Shown: positions 1 through 6,743, numbered from the stretch's first letter. The stretch: DNA of 8,581 nucleotides from Planctomycetaceae bacterium (GCA_030616935.1 JAUWWJ010000049.1:1-8581); one strand, 5' to 3'. Numbers and translations: made by a program. Notes: generated from the sequence alone by a model not told the origin.

Positions 1-178
1 CGGCGGTAGGGGCGGTGGTATGGGCGGTGGTATGGGCGGCGGAATGGGTGGCGGCGGTATGGGCGGTGGAATGGGCGGTGGAATGGGTGGCGGAATGGGT
101 GGCGGCGGCATGGGCGGTGGAATGGGCGGCGGAATGGGTGGCATGGGTGGCGGCGGAATGGGTGGCGGAATGATGTAG
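1..178 (+). CDS. 3' end of a gene encoding a Gly/Met-rich C-terminal tail (possibly GroEL-like)
   Basis: Only the last 58 codons are present. The frame starts at base 2 and the stop is TAG at 176-178. The tail has 43 Gly, 14 Met and one Arg, arranged as GGGM and GGGGM units with one shorter GGM, and it ends Met-Met. Codons alternate between GGC, GGT and GGA, so the repetition is kept in the protein while the DNA drifts, which argues for a real coding sequence. Chaperonin GroEL typically ends in GGM repeats followed by Met-Met, so a GroEL paralogue with an expanded tail is one reading. In GroEL the tail is flexible and sits inside the folding chamber. Other planctomycete proteins, including exported ones, also carry Gly-Met tails, and no folded domain lies in the window to decide. 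The following gene, ispD, starts 184 nt after the stop, so co-transcription is uncertain. Confidence 0.75.
   Translation, partial: GGRGGGMGGGMGGGMGGGGMGGGMGGGMGGGMGGGGMGGGMGGGMGGMGGGGMGGGMM
11..175 (+). repeat. Degenerate 12/15-bp tandem repeat encoding GGGM/GGGGM
   Basis: Units of 12 nt (Gly-Gly-Gly-Met), interrupted by 15-nt units (four Gly) and one 9-nt unit (two Gly), run almost without a break. The consensus is close to GGNGGNGGAATG. Every unit is a multiple of three, so gain or loss of a unit keeps the frame. Each ATG is followed by GG, giving regularly spaced GGG tracts on the coding strand. The array is probably prone to length change by replication slippage. Confidence 0.85.
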
Positions 179-349
179 TTGAATAGCCACCACGATCTCA
201 TCGCTTGGTCGCTCCGTCGAGTATTCAATACGTGCTGAACTGTGTTGCTGGTTTGATTGCTTCTAAGCTGAACACACTCTGGACCACCTTTCCCGAGGCA
301 GCTATCTCGACAAATCACGAAACGTACAACAGCACTCTTGATCATTAAT

Positions 350-353
350 GAGG
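350..353 (+). promoter_or_regulatory. Ribosome binding site that sets the ispD start
   Basis: GAGG lies 8 nt upstream of the ATG at 362. This favours that ATG over the in-frame TTG at 338, which would add eight residues before the conserved N-terminal strand of the enzyme and has no comparable site upstream. Confidence 0.6.
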
Positions 354-361
354 CTATTCAA

Positions 362-1102
362 ATGGCTAGCTTTGGAGTAATTCTTGTAGCAGCTGGAAAA
401 AGCAGCCGATTTGGTGACGCCAATTACAAAAAGCCCTTTGCTCCGCTAGCCGGACGGTCTGTTTGGTTGCACGCTGCAGAGAAATTTCTCGACCATGCTG
501 ACGTGAAACAGGTTGTCATTGTCATTGCACCGGAAGACCGTGAGTACTTCATGGATAAATTTGGTGCTGATATTGCATTCCTTGGTATCAAAGTCGCTGA
601 AGGTGGAGAGCACCGATCAGACTCTGTCTTCAGCGGTTTCGCTGCATTGAAGAAAGAAATTGAGTTCATTGCAATTCATGATGCCGCCCGGCCTTGCCTT
701 GCCGTCCGATGGATCGATGACGTATTCAAGACAGCCGTTACGACGGGAGCTGCTATTTTGGCGACACCTGTTGTAAGCACACTCAAGCGAACGGATGAGC
801 AGCAGTGCATCGAAGATACGGTCGACAGGACAAATCTTTGGGAAGCTCAGACGCCTCAAGTATTTAGCCGTACATTACTTGCCGACGCCTTTGAAAAAGA
901 CACACAGCGAACCGCTACAGACGAAGCACAAATGGCTGAGGCAGCAGGGCACACCGTAACAGTAGTCAATGGCTCGCCAATGAATCTTAAAATCACTTCA
1001 AAAGAGGATGTCCGGCTCGCTGATCAGATTTTAAAAGTATTGCCAAAGCCGAACTTGAACAACCAGGCTCATCCCTTTTCGGGGAGTGACATCTGGCGGT
1101 AG
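362..1102 (+). CDS. ispD: 2-C-methyl-D-erythritol 4-phosphate cytidylyltransferase (IspD)
   Basis: IspD transfers CMP from CTP to 2-C-methyl-D-erythritol 4-phosphate, releasing pyrophosphate. It is the third step of the non-mevalonate (MEP) route to isoprenoid precursors and acts in the cytoplasm. The 246 residues match the usual family length and show the family motifs in order: the Gly-rich CTP loop VAAGKSSRFG (9-18), the Lys pair at 23-24, GGEHRSDSV (81-89), HDAARPCL (106-113), TPVVSTLK (135-142), the VDRTNLWEAQTPQVF block (154-168), TDEAQMAE (186-193) and NLKIT (208-212). The last 20 or so residues, after the final conserved helix, form a Pro/Asn-rich tail that I do not recognise. The ATG is chosen because it has a GAGG 8 nt upstream and places the first strand right after the start. 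tyrS follows after 24 nt in the same direction, suggesting one transcript. No ispF is adjacent. Confidence 0.95.
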   Translation: MASFGVILVAAGKSSRFGDANYKKPFAPLAGRSVWLHAAEKFLDHADVKQVVIVIAPEDREYFMDKFGADIAFLGIKVAEGGEHRSDSVFSGFAALKKEIEFIAIHDAARPCLAVRWIDDVFKTAVTTGAAILATPVVSTLKRTDEQQCIEDTVDRTNLWEAQTPQVFSRTLLADAFEKDTQRTATDEAQMAEAAGHTVTVVNGSPMNLKITSKEDVRLADQILKVLPKPNLNNQAHPFSGSDIWR

Positions 1103-1126
1103 TTCATAAACCACTAATCAAGGCCT

Positions 1127-2404
1127 ATGTCCAAAAACCTCATTACTGATTTCAAAGAACGCGGATTAATACATCAAACCACAGACGCTGACAGTCTGCA
1201 CGACTGGCTTGCAACACCTGGAAGACGGATCTACGCCGGATTTGACCCAACTGCAGACAGTCTTTATGTAGGACATCTTGTCGCTATTATTTTACTGCGA
1301 CGGGTGGCTCGCGCTGGTCACGAACCCATTGCGCTCATTGGTGGAGCCACGGGTATGATTGGCGATCCAAGTGGGCGAAGTGAAGAGCGGAATCTTCTCT
1401 CACACGAAGCACTCGCTTCAAATATTGCAGCGGTTGGAAATCAGATAAGGGGCCTCCTCGAATCAACCAATCGAACGATTCATGTTGTCAACAATGCCGA
1501 TTGGATGCGGGAGGTTGGATATCTGGAATTCCTTCGCGATGTTGGCAAGCATGTCCCACTTTCCCAAATGCTTGCGAAGGACTCAGTAAAAAGTCGCCTC
1601 GATCGTGACGGTGGCCTCTCCTACACCGAATTTAGTTACATGCTCCTTCAGTCCTGGGACTTCGTACACCTGGCAGATGAATACGACTGTTGCGTCCAAA
1701 TTGGGGGTAGCGACCAATGGGGCAATATCACTGCAGGTATTGAACTTGGGCGGCGATTACGAGGCCTCAATCTGCATGGAATTACATGCCCACTTTTGAC
1801 CAAGGCGGATGGCTCGAAAATGGGTAAAACTGCAAGCGGTGCAGTGTGGCTAGACCCCTCGCGAACAAGCCCTTACCGCTTCTACCAGTACTGGATAAAC
1901 CTCAGCGACAGTGATGCACAGACATGTTTACTCAGGCTCACTGAACTGTCACTCGAGGAATGTCAGTCGCTCATACAAGAACAGGAAACGAATCCTGCTG
2001 GTAGAGCGATGCAGCGACGGCTCGCGGAAGAACTTACTCAACTTGTCCACGGCCCCGATGGTCTCCATACAGCGCAGCAGGCTACTGCCGCTTTTTTTGG
2101 AGCAGCAATCGACAACCTTACCGACGAAGCACTAACTGAAATTTTTGCTGACGTTCCAAGCCATCAATTTTCCTTCGAGACACTTTCTGTTGAAGGGCTT
2201 CTTCTTGTAGAGGCGATGACAGCCACGAAACTTGCCGCAAGCCGGTCAGCAGCTCGTCGCACGATCGAACAAGGTGGAGCATACATAAATAACGTCAGAG
2301 TATCCGATTCGACGCATCGCATCACCACTACCGATTTGGCTGGAAGAACAGCTCTCGTATTGCGATCTGGAAAGAAATCATATGCCCTCGCACGATTCGA
2401 ATGA
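1127..2404 (+). CDS. tyrS: Tyrosyl-tRNA synthetase (TyrRS)
   Basis: This cytoplasmic class I synthetase activates tyrosine with ATP and loads it onto tRNA-Tyr. The 425 residues are the normal bacterial TyrS length. Visible landmarks are YAGFDPTADSL (36-46) in the tyrosine pocket; the HIGH-equivalent at 47-50, which reads YVGH; the tyrosine-binding helix SYTEFSYMLLQSWD (165-178); GGSDQWGN (193-200); and the KMSKS-equivalent KMGKT (231-235), close to the KFGKT common in bacterial TyrS. A C-terminal S4-type RNA-binding domain covers about 363-425. The oddity is Tyr instead of the first His of HIGH, from a TAT codon at 1265-1267; in well-studied bacterial TyrRS that His helps stabilise the transition state. 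The rest of the protein is intact, so this looks like a functional variant rather than decay. Only an AGG 3 nt before the ATG resembles a Shine-Dalgarno site, which is too close to be convincing. Confidence 0.96.
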   Translation: MSKNLITDFKERGLIHQTTDADSLHDWLATPGRRIYAGFDPTADSLYVGHLVAIILLRRVARAGHEPIALIGGATGMIGDPSGRSEERNLLSHEALASNIAAVGNQIRGLLESTNRTIHVVNNADWMREVGYLEFLRDVGKHVPLSQMLAKDSVKSRLDRDGGLSYTEFSYMLLQSWDFVHLADEYDCCVQIGGSDQWGNITAGIELGRRLRGLNLHGITCPLLTKADGSKMGKTASGAVWLDPSRTSPYRFYQYWINLSDSDAQTCLLRLTELSLEECQSLIQEQETNPAGRAMQRRLAEELTQLVHGPDGLHTAQQATAAFFGAAIDNLTDEALTEIFADVPSHQFSFETLSVEGLLLVEAMTATKLAASRSAARRTIEQGGAYINNVRVSDSTHRITTTDLAGRTALVLRSGKKSYALARFE

Positions 2405-2465
2405 AAAGCAGTTCCGGCAGATACATTCTAAATTCTAACAGACGAACGAGACGTACATAAATACA

Positions 2466-2478
2466 AGGAGCATCTCCT
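2466..2478 (+). promoter_or_regulatory. Shine-Dalgarno site inside a small hairpin
   Basis: AGGAG (2466-2470) is a good ribosome binding site 9 nt before the ATG at 2480. It is followed, after CAT, by its exact complement CTCCT (2474-2478). The mRNA could therefore fold into a 5-bp hairpin with a 3-nt loop that hides the site. Whether this tiny stem matters in the cell is not known. Confidence 0.5.
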
Positions 2479-2479
2479 G

Positions 2480-2803
2480 ATGTCATCAAAAAAGCTCGCC
2501 ATACTCATTACGGCGACACTTTTGACAGGTCCTCTCACGGATGTCATTCACGCCGAAGTACCCAAATTGGCAAATGAAAAAGTCTCATTGAAAGACCGCC
2601 TCGTCACCGGCTTACGTGCAACACGACCCGAAGACATCGAGTATTGCGAACGAGTTGCGAATGCCACCCGCACAGGAAAACTGCCAACAAAAATTGTCGA
2701 CTCAACATACTTTTGGGCAACTGCAAAAAAGGTGGACTACCCACTCCCTGCTTTCGCAAAAGCTCTTGAACTGCAATGCCAGAGGCTTGGCATTAGTTGG
2801 TAG
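2480..2803 (+). CDS. Small secreted protein of unknown function, planctomycete type
   Basis: This 107-residue protein has a plausible Sec signal peptide: Lys at 4-5, a hydrophobic core over about 6-17, and a likely cleavage after HA near residue 25. The mature part is about 80 residues and soluble. It contains a charged segment RPEDIEYCERVANATRTGKL (about 50-69) and an aromatic C-terminal half with YFWATAKK and YPLPAF. From memory this pattern (RPED, then cysteine, then GKLP, then a F/Y-W-A helix) resembles short conserved hypothetical proteins of planctomycetes, with no known function. Two cysteines remain (56 and 99), so a disulfide is possible outside the cytoplasm. The start has an AGGAG site 9 nt upstream. 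The gene lies 75 nt after tyrS on the same strand, and its 3' end overlaps the convergent membrane-protein gene by 11 bp. I would not assign a function. Confidence 0.8.
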   Translation: MSSKKLAILITATLLTGPLTDVIHAEVPKLANEKVSLKDRLVTGLRATRPEDIEYCERVANATRTGKLPTKIVDSTYFWATAKKVDYPLPAFAKALELQCQRLGISW

Positions 2804-4430
2804 GTACACCACGAGTTTGATCATTGACATGCTGCTCTTGAATGGGCAACTTTATCACAACATAGTTTGAATTTCTGTATGACGTCTTTGGTGGTAGAGG
2901 CATGGCAACAAAACTTTTTAGTGGCGCAACAACAAAGTTAGCACCATAGGCATCTGCCACCTGGTTCAGCCGCGACACGCCTAAAACACATGTGCTTCGG
3001 GCCATGTTTTTGATTGTCCCATCATAGGAGAAGCAATCAATGATTCGCTGTCGCCATTCCAGAATTGAAACAGGGTCTTGTGGCACATTTTTCCACGCAA
3101 CAACCTCTGGCCGTTGAGCCCGCCAGAGAAAACTTGATGCACCGCGTGGCGTCAGAAAACAGTCCGTAGGGGACGTCTCTTCTTGAATCCACTGACACAC
3201 ATCTACCCATGAATTAGCGTCAATGAGTTTATCGCCTCGCGAAAGACAATCCTCGGTAAGCAACGGCCAATGCTTTGATTGAACAAACGAATCATAAGTG
3301 AAAAAAGCAAGGACTACGGCAACCAAACAAGTTTTTCTCAACGTCTGTTGATCGCTCGATTCAAGTAATTGTCTTGATAGAAGAAACTGAGTGAGCAGGA
3401 CACAAAGCCCAAGAGGAAGAAGACCATCCGCGAGGCGAAACCAATAAAAACGCAGCATTCCGTAAACGAAGGACGGAGCGAGTGACTCAAACAAACTCAT
3501 TACAAATCCGACAGAGGACAGCAGTGCTGCCGCCAAAACAATCATCAGACCTCGTGACCGCTTTGCCTCATAAGGCAAGGCTGCATAAAGACACCCACAG
3601 AACATGATCGCGAGTAAATGCCTGGCAACGAGCACCTCGTGAAACGATCGAGGAAGAAGATGGTGTGGCAATCGATCAACTACATAAACCGCGGCCGCCT
3701 GATTACGAACACCCGCAGATACCCCAATGGAGATTTGCAAGGCTGGCCATAAGCCAATAGACGCCAGGCATACGCCTCCAGTGACACACGCAAGAACGAG
3801 CGGATGAAAGGAACCGATTCGTGTCTGCTTTCTCACGATTTGGCTGATAGCTATAAGGCCAATGAGGATCATCATCCATCCACCCACTAATGGATGAAAC
3901 GCCGTCGCCACTCCACTCAACAGCCATGCAAAAGCCCAGCGACCACGAACAGCCTCACCCCAGGCAACCAGAACAAGAGCCCATGCAAAAACTTTTGCCT
4001 CACACCCTCCAATCAGCCATTCTCCTGCCATCGTGGTATAGCGGGCCGCTAACGAAAAGATGGCCGCCGCAAACAGACGATGCATACGAGAGGGTAGAAG
4101 AGGCCACACTGCATGCCGAAATCCTACCGCTAATGCCAACCAGCCAATCCATCGTCCCACCCAAACTGCTGTAGCTAGCGAAACAGACGCCGCGAGAGGA
4201 CCAAGAAGATAAAAAAAGAGTCCGTGCGCCTCTCCTGAATTGAGAAAAAAATCATTTCCACACCATTCCGGATTGAACGAGTGGCGAGCTTTTGCCAGAT
4301 AATATCCTTCATTCACATCAGGTGCTGGCCATGCTCCAGCAACCGCAAATATTGCTGTGAAAACCCCCACCTCAGCTGCAGCAAAAAGTGATGACATCGT
4401 GTTCTGGTCGTGAGTTTCTTTTCCTTTCAT
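2793..4430 (-). CDS. Polytopic membrane protein, probably DUF6798, possible GT-C-like fold
   Basis: This 545-residue protein has roughly ten or more hydrophobic segments between residues 15 and 380, then a soluble C-terminal part of about 150 residues. The first loop carries DVNEGYYLAKARH (38-50) and then NPEWCGNDFF (53-62). Other likely conserved pieces are HPLVGGW (179-185), RFYWFRLAD (327-335), CFLTPRG (424-430), AWKNVPQD (445-452) and GANFVVAP (496-503). This layout, with an acidic motif just after the first membrane helix, many helices and a C-terminal extracytoplasmic domain, is like GT-C glycosyltransferases that use lipid-linked sugars. That is inference only. From memory the C-terminal motifs fit planctomycete DUF6798 proteins. 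The ATG is supported by GAGGGTGG just upstream. The gene is divergent from prpB and converges on the small secreted-protein gene, overlapping it by 11 bp. Confidence 0.85.
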   Translation of the reverse strand: MKGKETHDQNTMSSLFAAAEVGVFTAIFAVAGAWPAPDVNEGYYLAKARHSFNPEWCGNDFFLNSGEAHGLFFYLLGPLAASVSLATAVWVGRWIGWLALAVGFRHAVWPLLPSRMHRLFAAAIFSLAARYTTMAGEWLIGGCEAKVFAWALVLVAWGEAVRGRWAFAWLLSGVATAFHPLVGGWMMILIGLIAISQIVRKQTRIGSFHPLVLACVTGGVCLASIGLWPALQISIGVSAGVRNQAAAVYVVDRLPHHLLPRSFHEVLVARHLLAIMFCGCLYAALPYEAKRSRGLMIVLAAALLSSVGFVMSLFESLAPSFVYGMLRFYWFRLADGLLPLGLCVLLTQFLLSRQLLESSDQQTLRKTCLVAVVLAFFTYDSFVQSKHWPLLTEDCLSRGDKLIDANSWVDVCQWIQEETSPTDCFLTPRGASSFLWRAQRPEVVAWKNVPQDPVSILEWRQRIIDCFSYDGTIKNMARSTCVLGVSRLNQVADAYGANFVVAPLKSFVAMPLPPKTSYRNSNYVVIKLPIQEQHVNDQTRGVPTN

Positions 4431-4553
4431 AGAAAACCACCCTCAACCTTGTGGTGTTGTGTTAACAAAATGTCCTACAGTCAATATGGCAGCGAGTACG
4501 TTACGCTTACAAGCATATAGTTTTGCATCTTCCTCGCTCGTGAGTACAAGCAG
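4431..4553. promoter_or_regulatory. Divergent promoter region between the membrane-protein gene and prpB
   Basis: These 123 bp must drive both flanking genes, since each is the first gene in its direction. On the plus strand TATAGT at 4516-4521 matches the -10 consensus at five of six bases and would give a 5' leader of about 25 nt for prpB, but I find no good -35 at the right distance. GTTAAC at 4461-4466 is a perfect palindrome flanked by TTGT and AAAA and could be a regulator site. No PrpR-type operator can be recognised by eye. Confidence 0.35.
4437..4444 (-). promoter_or_regulatory. Ribosome binding site of the minus-strand membrane-protein gene
   Basis: Read on the minus strand this is GAGGGTGG, ending 6 nt before the ATG at 4430. 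It supports that start over the in-frame ATG eleven codons further in (4397), which has no purine-rich site before it. Confidence 0.55.
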
Positions 4554-5462
4554 ATGACTGAAAAGACGACGCTCCGTCCCACCGGCCAGAGTGGCAAGAA
4601 CCTCCGCACTCTCCTTGAAGACCGTCCTATCACGATTATGGGGGCACCATTTCCATTGGCGGCTAAAGAAATTGAGCGTCAAGGGTTTCCAGCAGTGTAT
4701 CTTTCCGGGGCCGCACTCTCAGCCGGACTGCTAGGGATTCCCGACATTGGCCTTATCCCCTTCGAAATATTAGAGCAACAAACATTTCAGCTTGCAAAAA
4801 CTGTCACCATTCCTGTCATAGTTGATGCTGATACAGGCTACGGTGACGGCGATATGATTAAAAAAAACATCTCTCGGCTCGAAGCTGTAGGGGCAGCTGC
4901 CATCCAGATTGAGGATCAAGCAACTGATAGACGATGTGGGCATCTTAATGACAAGCAAGTCATTCCAAAAAGTGAAATGACTGAAAAAATTCATGCTGCC
5001 TGTGAAGGCAGGCAATCAGCAGACACAATCGTCATTGCTCGCACTGACGTTCGTGGCGTCACTTCCATGAAGGACTGCCTTTCCCGAATGGAGGCATACC
5101 ATGGCGCTGGGGCTGATTGGATTTTCCCTGAGGCCTTGCATAGCAAAGAAGAGTTTTCTGAAGCAGGACAACTCCTCAAAAGTCTCAAGATACCAGGACT
5201 CGCAAACATGACAGAGTTTGGACAGAGCCCTCTTTTATCCCGTGACGAACTAAAAAATCTTGGCTTTGCAGCTGTACTCTACCCGGTCACACTTCTTCGG
5301 CTTGCGATGAAAGCAATTGAGGTTGGCCTCGATGTTCTTGCGGATGAAGAATGCCAAGAGTCACTTCTTGAATTAATGCAAACTCGAGACGAGCTCTACG
5401 ACCTACTCGACTACGACCCTGCCCGACCGAGCAAAAGCCGACCCCCTGGCATGACTCACTAA
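4554..5462 (+). CDS. prpB: Methylisocitrate lyase (PrpB)
   Basis: PrpB splits 2-methylisocitrate into pyruvate and succinate, the last step of the methylcitrate cycle for propionyl-CoA disposal, in the cytoplasm. The 302 residues fit the isocitrate lyase/PEP mutase superfamily. Visible motifs are YLSGAALSAGLLGIPDIGL (49-67), the Mg-binding DADTGYGD (91-98), IQIEDQ (117-122), the catalytic-loop RRCGH (126-130, Cys128 as nucleophile/base), IARTD (161-165) and NMTEFGQSPL (218-227). The E. coli enzyme has KRCGH, so the first residue here is Arg instead of Lys. The other loop residues are kept. Close relatives such as 2,3-dimethylmalate lyase or oxaloacetate hydrolase cannot be excluded from sequence alone, but the downstream prpC makes PrpB the best call. 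No strong Shine-Dalgarno precedes the ATG. Confidence 0.92.
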   Translation: MTEKTTLRPTGQSGKNLRTLLEDRPITIMGAPFPLAAKEIERQGFPAVYLSGAALSAGLLGIPDIGLIPFEILEQQTFQLAKTVTIPVIVDADTGYGDGDMIKKNISRLEAVGAAAIQIEDQATDRRCGHLNDKQVIPKSEMTEKIHAACEGRQSADTIVIARTDVRGVTSMKDCLSRMEAYHGAGADWIFPEALHSKEEFSEAGQLLKSLKIPGLANMTEFGQSPLLSRDELKNLGFAAVLYPVTLLRLAMKAIEVGLDVLADEECQESLLELMQTRDELYDLLDYDPARPSKSRPPGMTH

Positions 5463-5542
5463 TTCCAACCACCTCACCATCTCCTGCAATTCGATATAGC
5501 TAAGAAGCCACACTATTTTTTCTCGCACCTCAAACATCACCC

Positions 5543-6712
5543 ATGCCTCATCCATCATCTAATCAAAAAGACACTGAGAGTGGGCTCGCCGGCGTCATGG
5601 CAGGCCATACCAGCATCTGCTCGCTTGACGAAACCCTGCGATACCGAGGGTACGCCGTCTCAGACCTTGTGCAATGTAGCTTCGAAGAACTTGCGCACCT
5701 CTTGTTGTGGGGTGATCTTCCTACAGCAACTCAGCTCGAAGCTTTTACTGGGCGGATCCAATATGCTGCGCAGTCAATACCCCAAACCGTTGTCTGTTGC
5801 TTTCAAGGACTCGCCGAGACTTCACCCCAAACCTCAATTATGGATGTGCTTCGAACTGGCGTGAGCCTCTTAGGCCAACTTGAATGTGATAATGGCCCTA
5901 AGGAATCACCTCGTTCTCATGATCTTTCCCAAGAGCGCATGAAGGCTGAACAACTACTGGGGCAAGTCCCCGCTCTATTGGCTACATGGCTTGACTGTCT
6001 CCGTGGTGAATCGCCCTCTCGCTGGCCCAACAAACCACTAGCACCTGCACTCTTAGAGAAGTTATGCCACACGAAGGCCTCCAACATCGCAACAACCGTT
6101 TTCAATACAACGTTAATTTTATACGCCGAGCATGAATTCAATGCATCGACGTTTGTGGCTCGTACCGTTACCTCTACTGGGTCTGATATGCACTCCGGGG
6201 TAACTGCAGCCATCGGAGCACTCAAGGGCCCCCTTCATGGCGGGGCAAATGAAAAAGTTCTCCATCAACTTATGGACATTGGTGTGCCTGAAAACATCGA
6301 GCCATGGCTTGCCCGAAAACTGAACGACCATGAGGTCGTCATGGGATTCGGACACCGTGTCTACAAAACGGGTGATATCCGGGCGGCTCTTTTGGGCGAC
6401 GCATGCCATCGCCTTATATACAGCGATTCAACGTACGAAAAGCACCAGAAGCTTGAAAAGCTCGCATACAAGCTGGAACAACTGATGCTCGAGAAAAAAG
6501 AACTCAGGCCGAACCTCGATTGGCCGGCTGCCCGCATCTATCACGCCCTCGGGCTGCCTATAAATCTTTTCACACCGCTCTTTGTTGTTGCACGCGTGAG
6601 TGGATGGACATCACACATTATTGAGCAAATGGGCAACAATCGCCTGATCCGACCCTTGGCAAAATATGTTGGCCAGGCGCCGCGACCATACGTGTCCATA
6701 GAAGATCGCTAG
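5543..6712 (+). CDS. prpC: 2-Methylcitrate synthase / citrate synthase (PrpC)
   Basis: This enzyme condenses propionyl-CoA (or acetyl-CoA) with oxaloacetate. The 389 residues match the short bacterial citrate synthase/methylcitrate synthase type. The catalytic set is complete: His232 in GPLHGGANE, His271 in GFGHRVYK, and Asp326 in NLDWPAARIYHALG. His197 in AEHEFNASTF and the C-terminal RVSGWTSHIIEQ (351-362) also fit. The N-terminus has the usual GLAGVMAGHTSI and LRYRGYAVSDL blocks. The segment just before AEHEFNAS (about 170-190) lacks the common NFLYML-type signature and looks diverged. prpB lies 80 nt upstream on the same strand, which points to methylcitrate synthase, although a role as the main citrate synthase is possible. 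No prpD or acnD is present here. There is no clear Shine-Dalgarno before the ATG; the gap to prpB contains a TATAGC (5495-5500) that could be a weak internal promoter. Confidence 0.92.
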   Translation: MPHPSSNQKDTESGLAGVMAGHTSICSLDETLRYRGYAVSDLVQCSFEELAHLLLWGDLPTATQLEAFTGRIQYAAQSIPQTVVCCFQGLAETSPQTSIMDVLRTGVSLLGQLECDNGPKESPRSHDLSQERMKAEQLLGQVPALLATWLDCLRGESPSRWPNKPLAPALLEKLCHTKASNIATTVFNTTLILYAEHEFNASTFVARTVTSTGSDMHSGVTAAIGALKGPLHGGANEKVLHQLMDIGVPENIEPWLARKLNDHEVVMGFGHRVYKTGDIRAALLGDACHRLIYSDSTYEKHQKLEKLAYKLEQLMLEKKELRPNLDWPAARIYHALGLPINLFTPLFVVARVSGWTSHIIEQMGNNRLIRPLAKYVGQAPRPYVSIEDR

Positions 6713-6715
6713 AAA

Positions 6716-6743
6716 TCAGTGAGTGCTACCGAAGGCTCACTGA
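6716..6743. terminator. Candidate terminator hairpin between convergent prpC and the DUF1573 gene
   Basis: TCAGTGAG (6716-6723) and CTCACTGA (6736-6743) form a perfect 8-bp stem with a 12-nt loop. It starts 4 nt after the prpC stop, and its loop contains the stop codon of the convergent gene. There is no long U-tract on either side; the minus-strand transcript continues with ATTTCT. It could slow or end transcription in both directions, but the missing U-run keeps confidence low. Confidence 0.4.

Noticed and set aside
1..178. CRISPR array or non-coding minisatellite
   Set aside because: Units are 9 to 15 nt, all multiples of three, with synonymous third-base changes and a clean stop; it is coding repeat.
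338..361. TTG start extending ispD by eight residues
   Set aside because: The ATG at 362 has a GAGG 8 nt upstream and begins right before the conserved first strand; the added residues match nothing in the family.
179..361. Terminator or tRNA between the Gly-Met gene and ispD
   Set aside because: Only weak inverted repeats (GTATT-C-AATAC near 220; TGTGTT with AACACA at 241-276) and no U-run or cloverleaf.
3890..4174. Plus-strand open frame of 94 codons inside the membrane-protein gene
   Set aside because: It is antisense to a well-supported hydrophobic protein and is Pro/Gln-rich as expected for the complement of such a sequence.
4443..4682. Minus-strand open frame of 79 codons over the start of prpB
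   Set aside because: No recognisable domain or ribosome site, and it is opposite the clearly coding prpB N-terminus and its promoter region.
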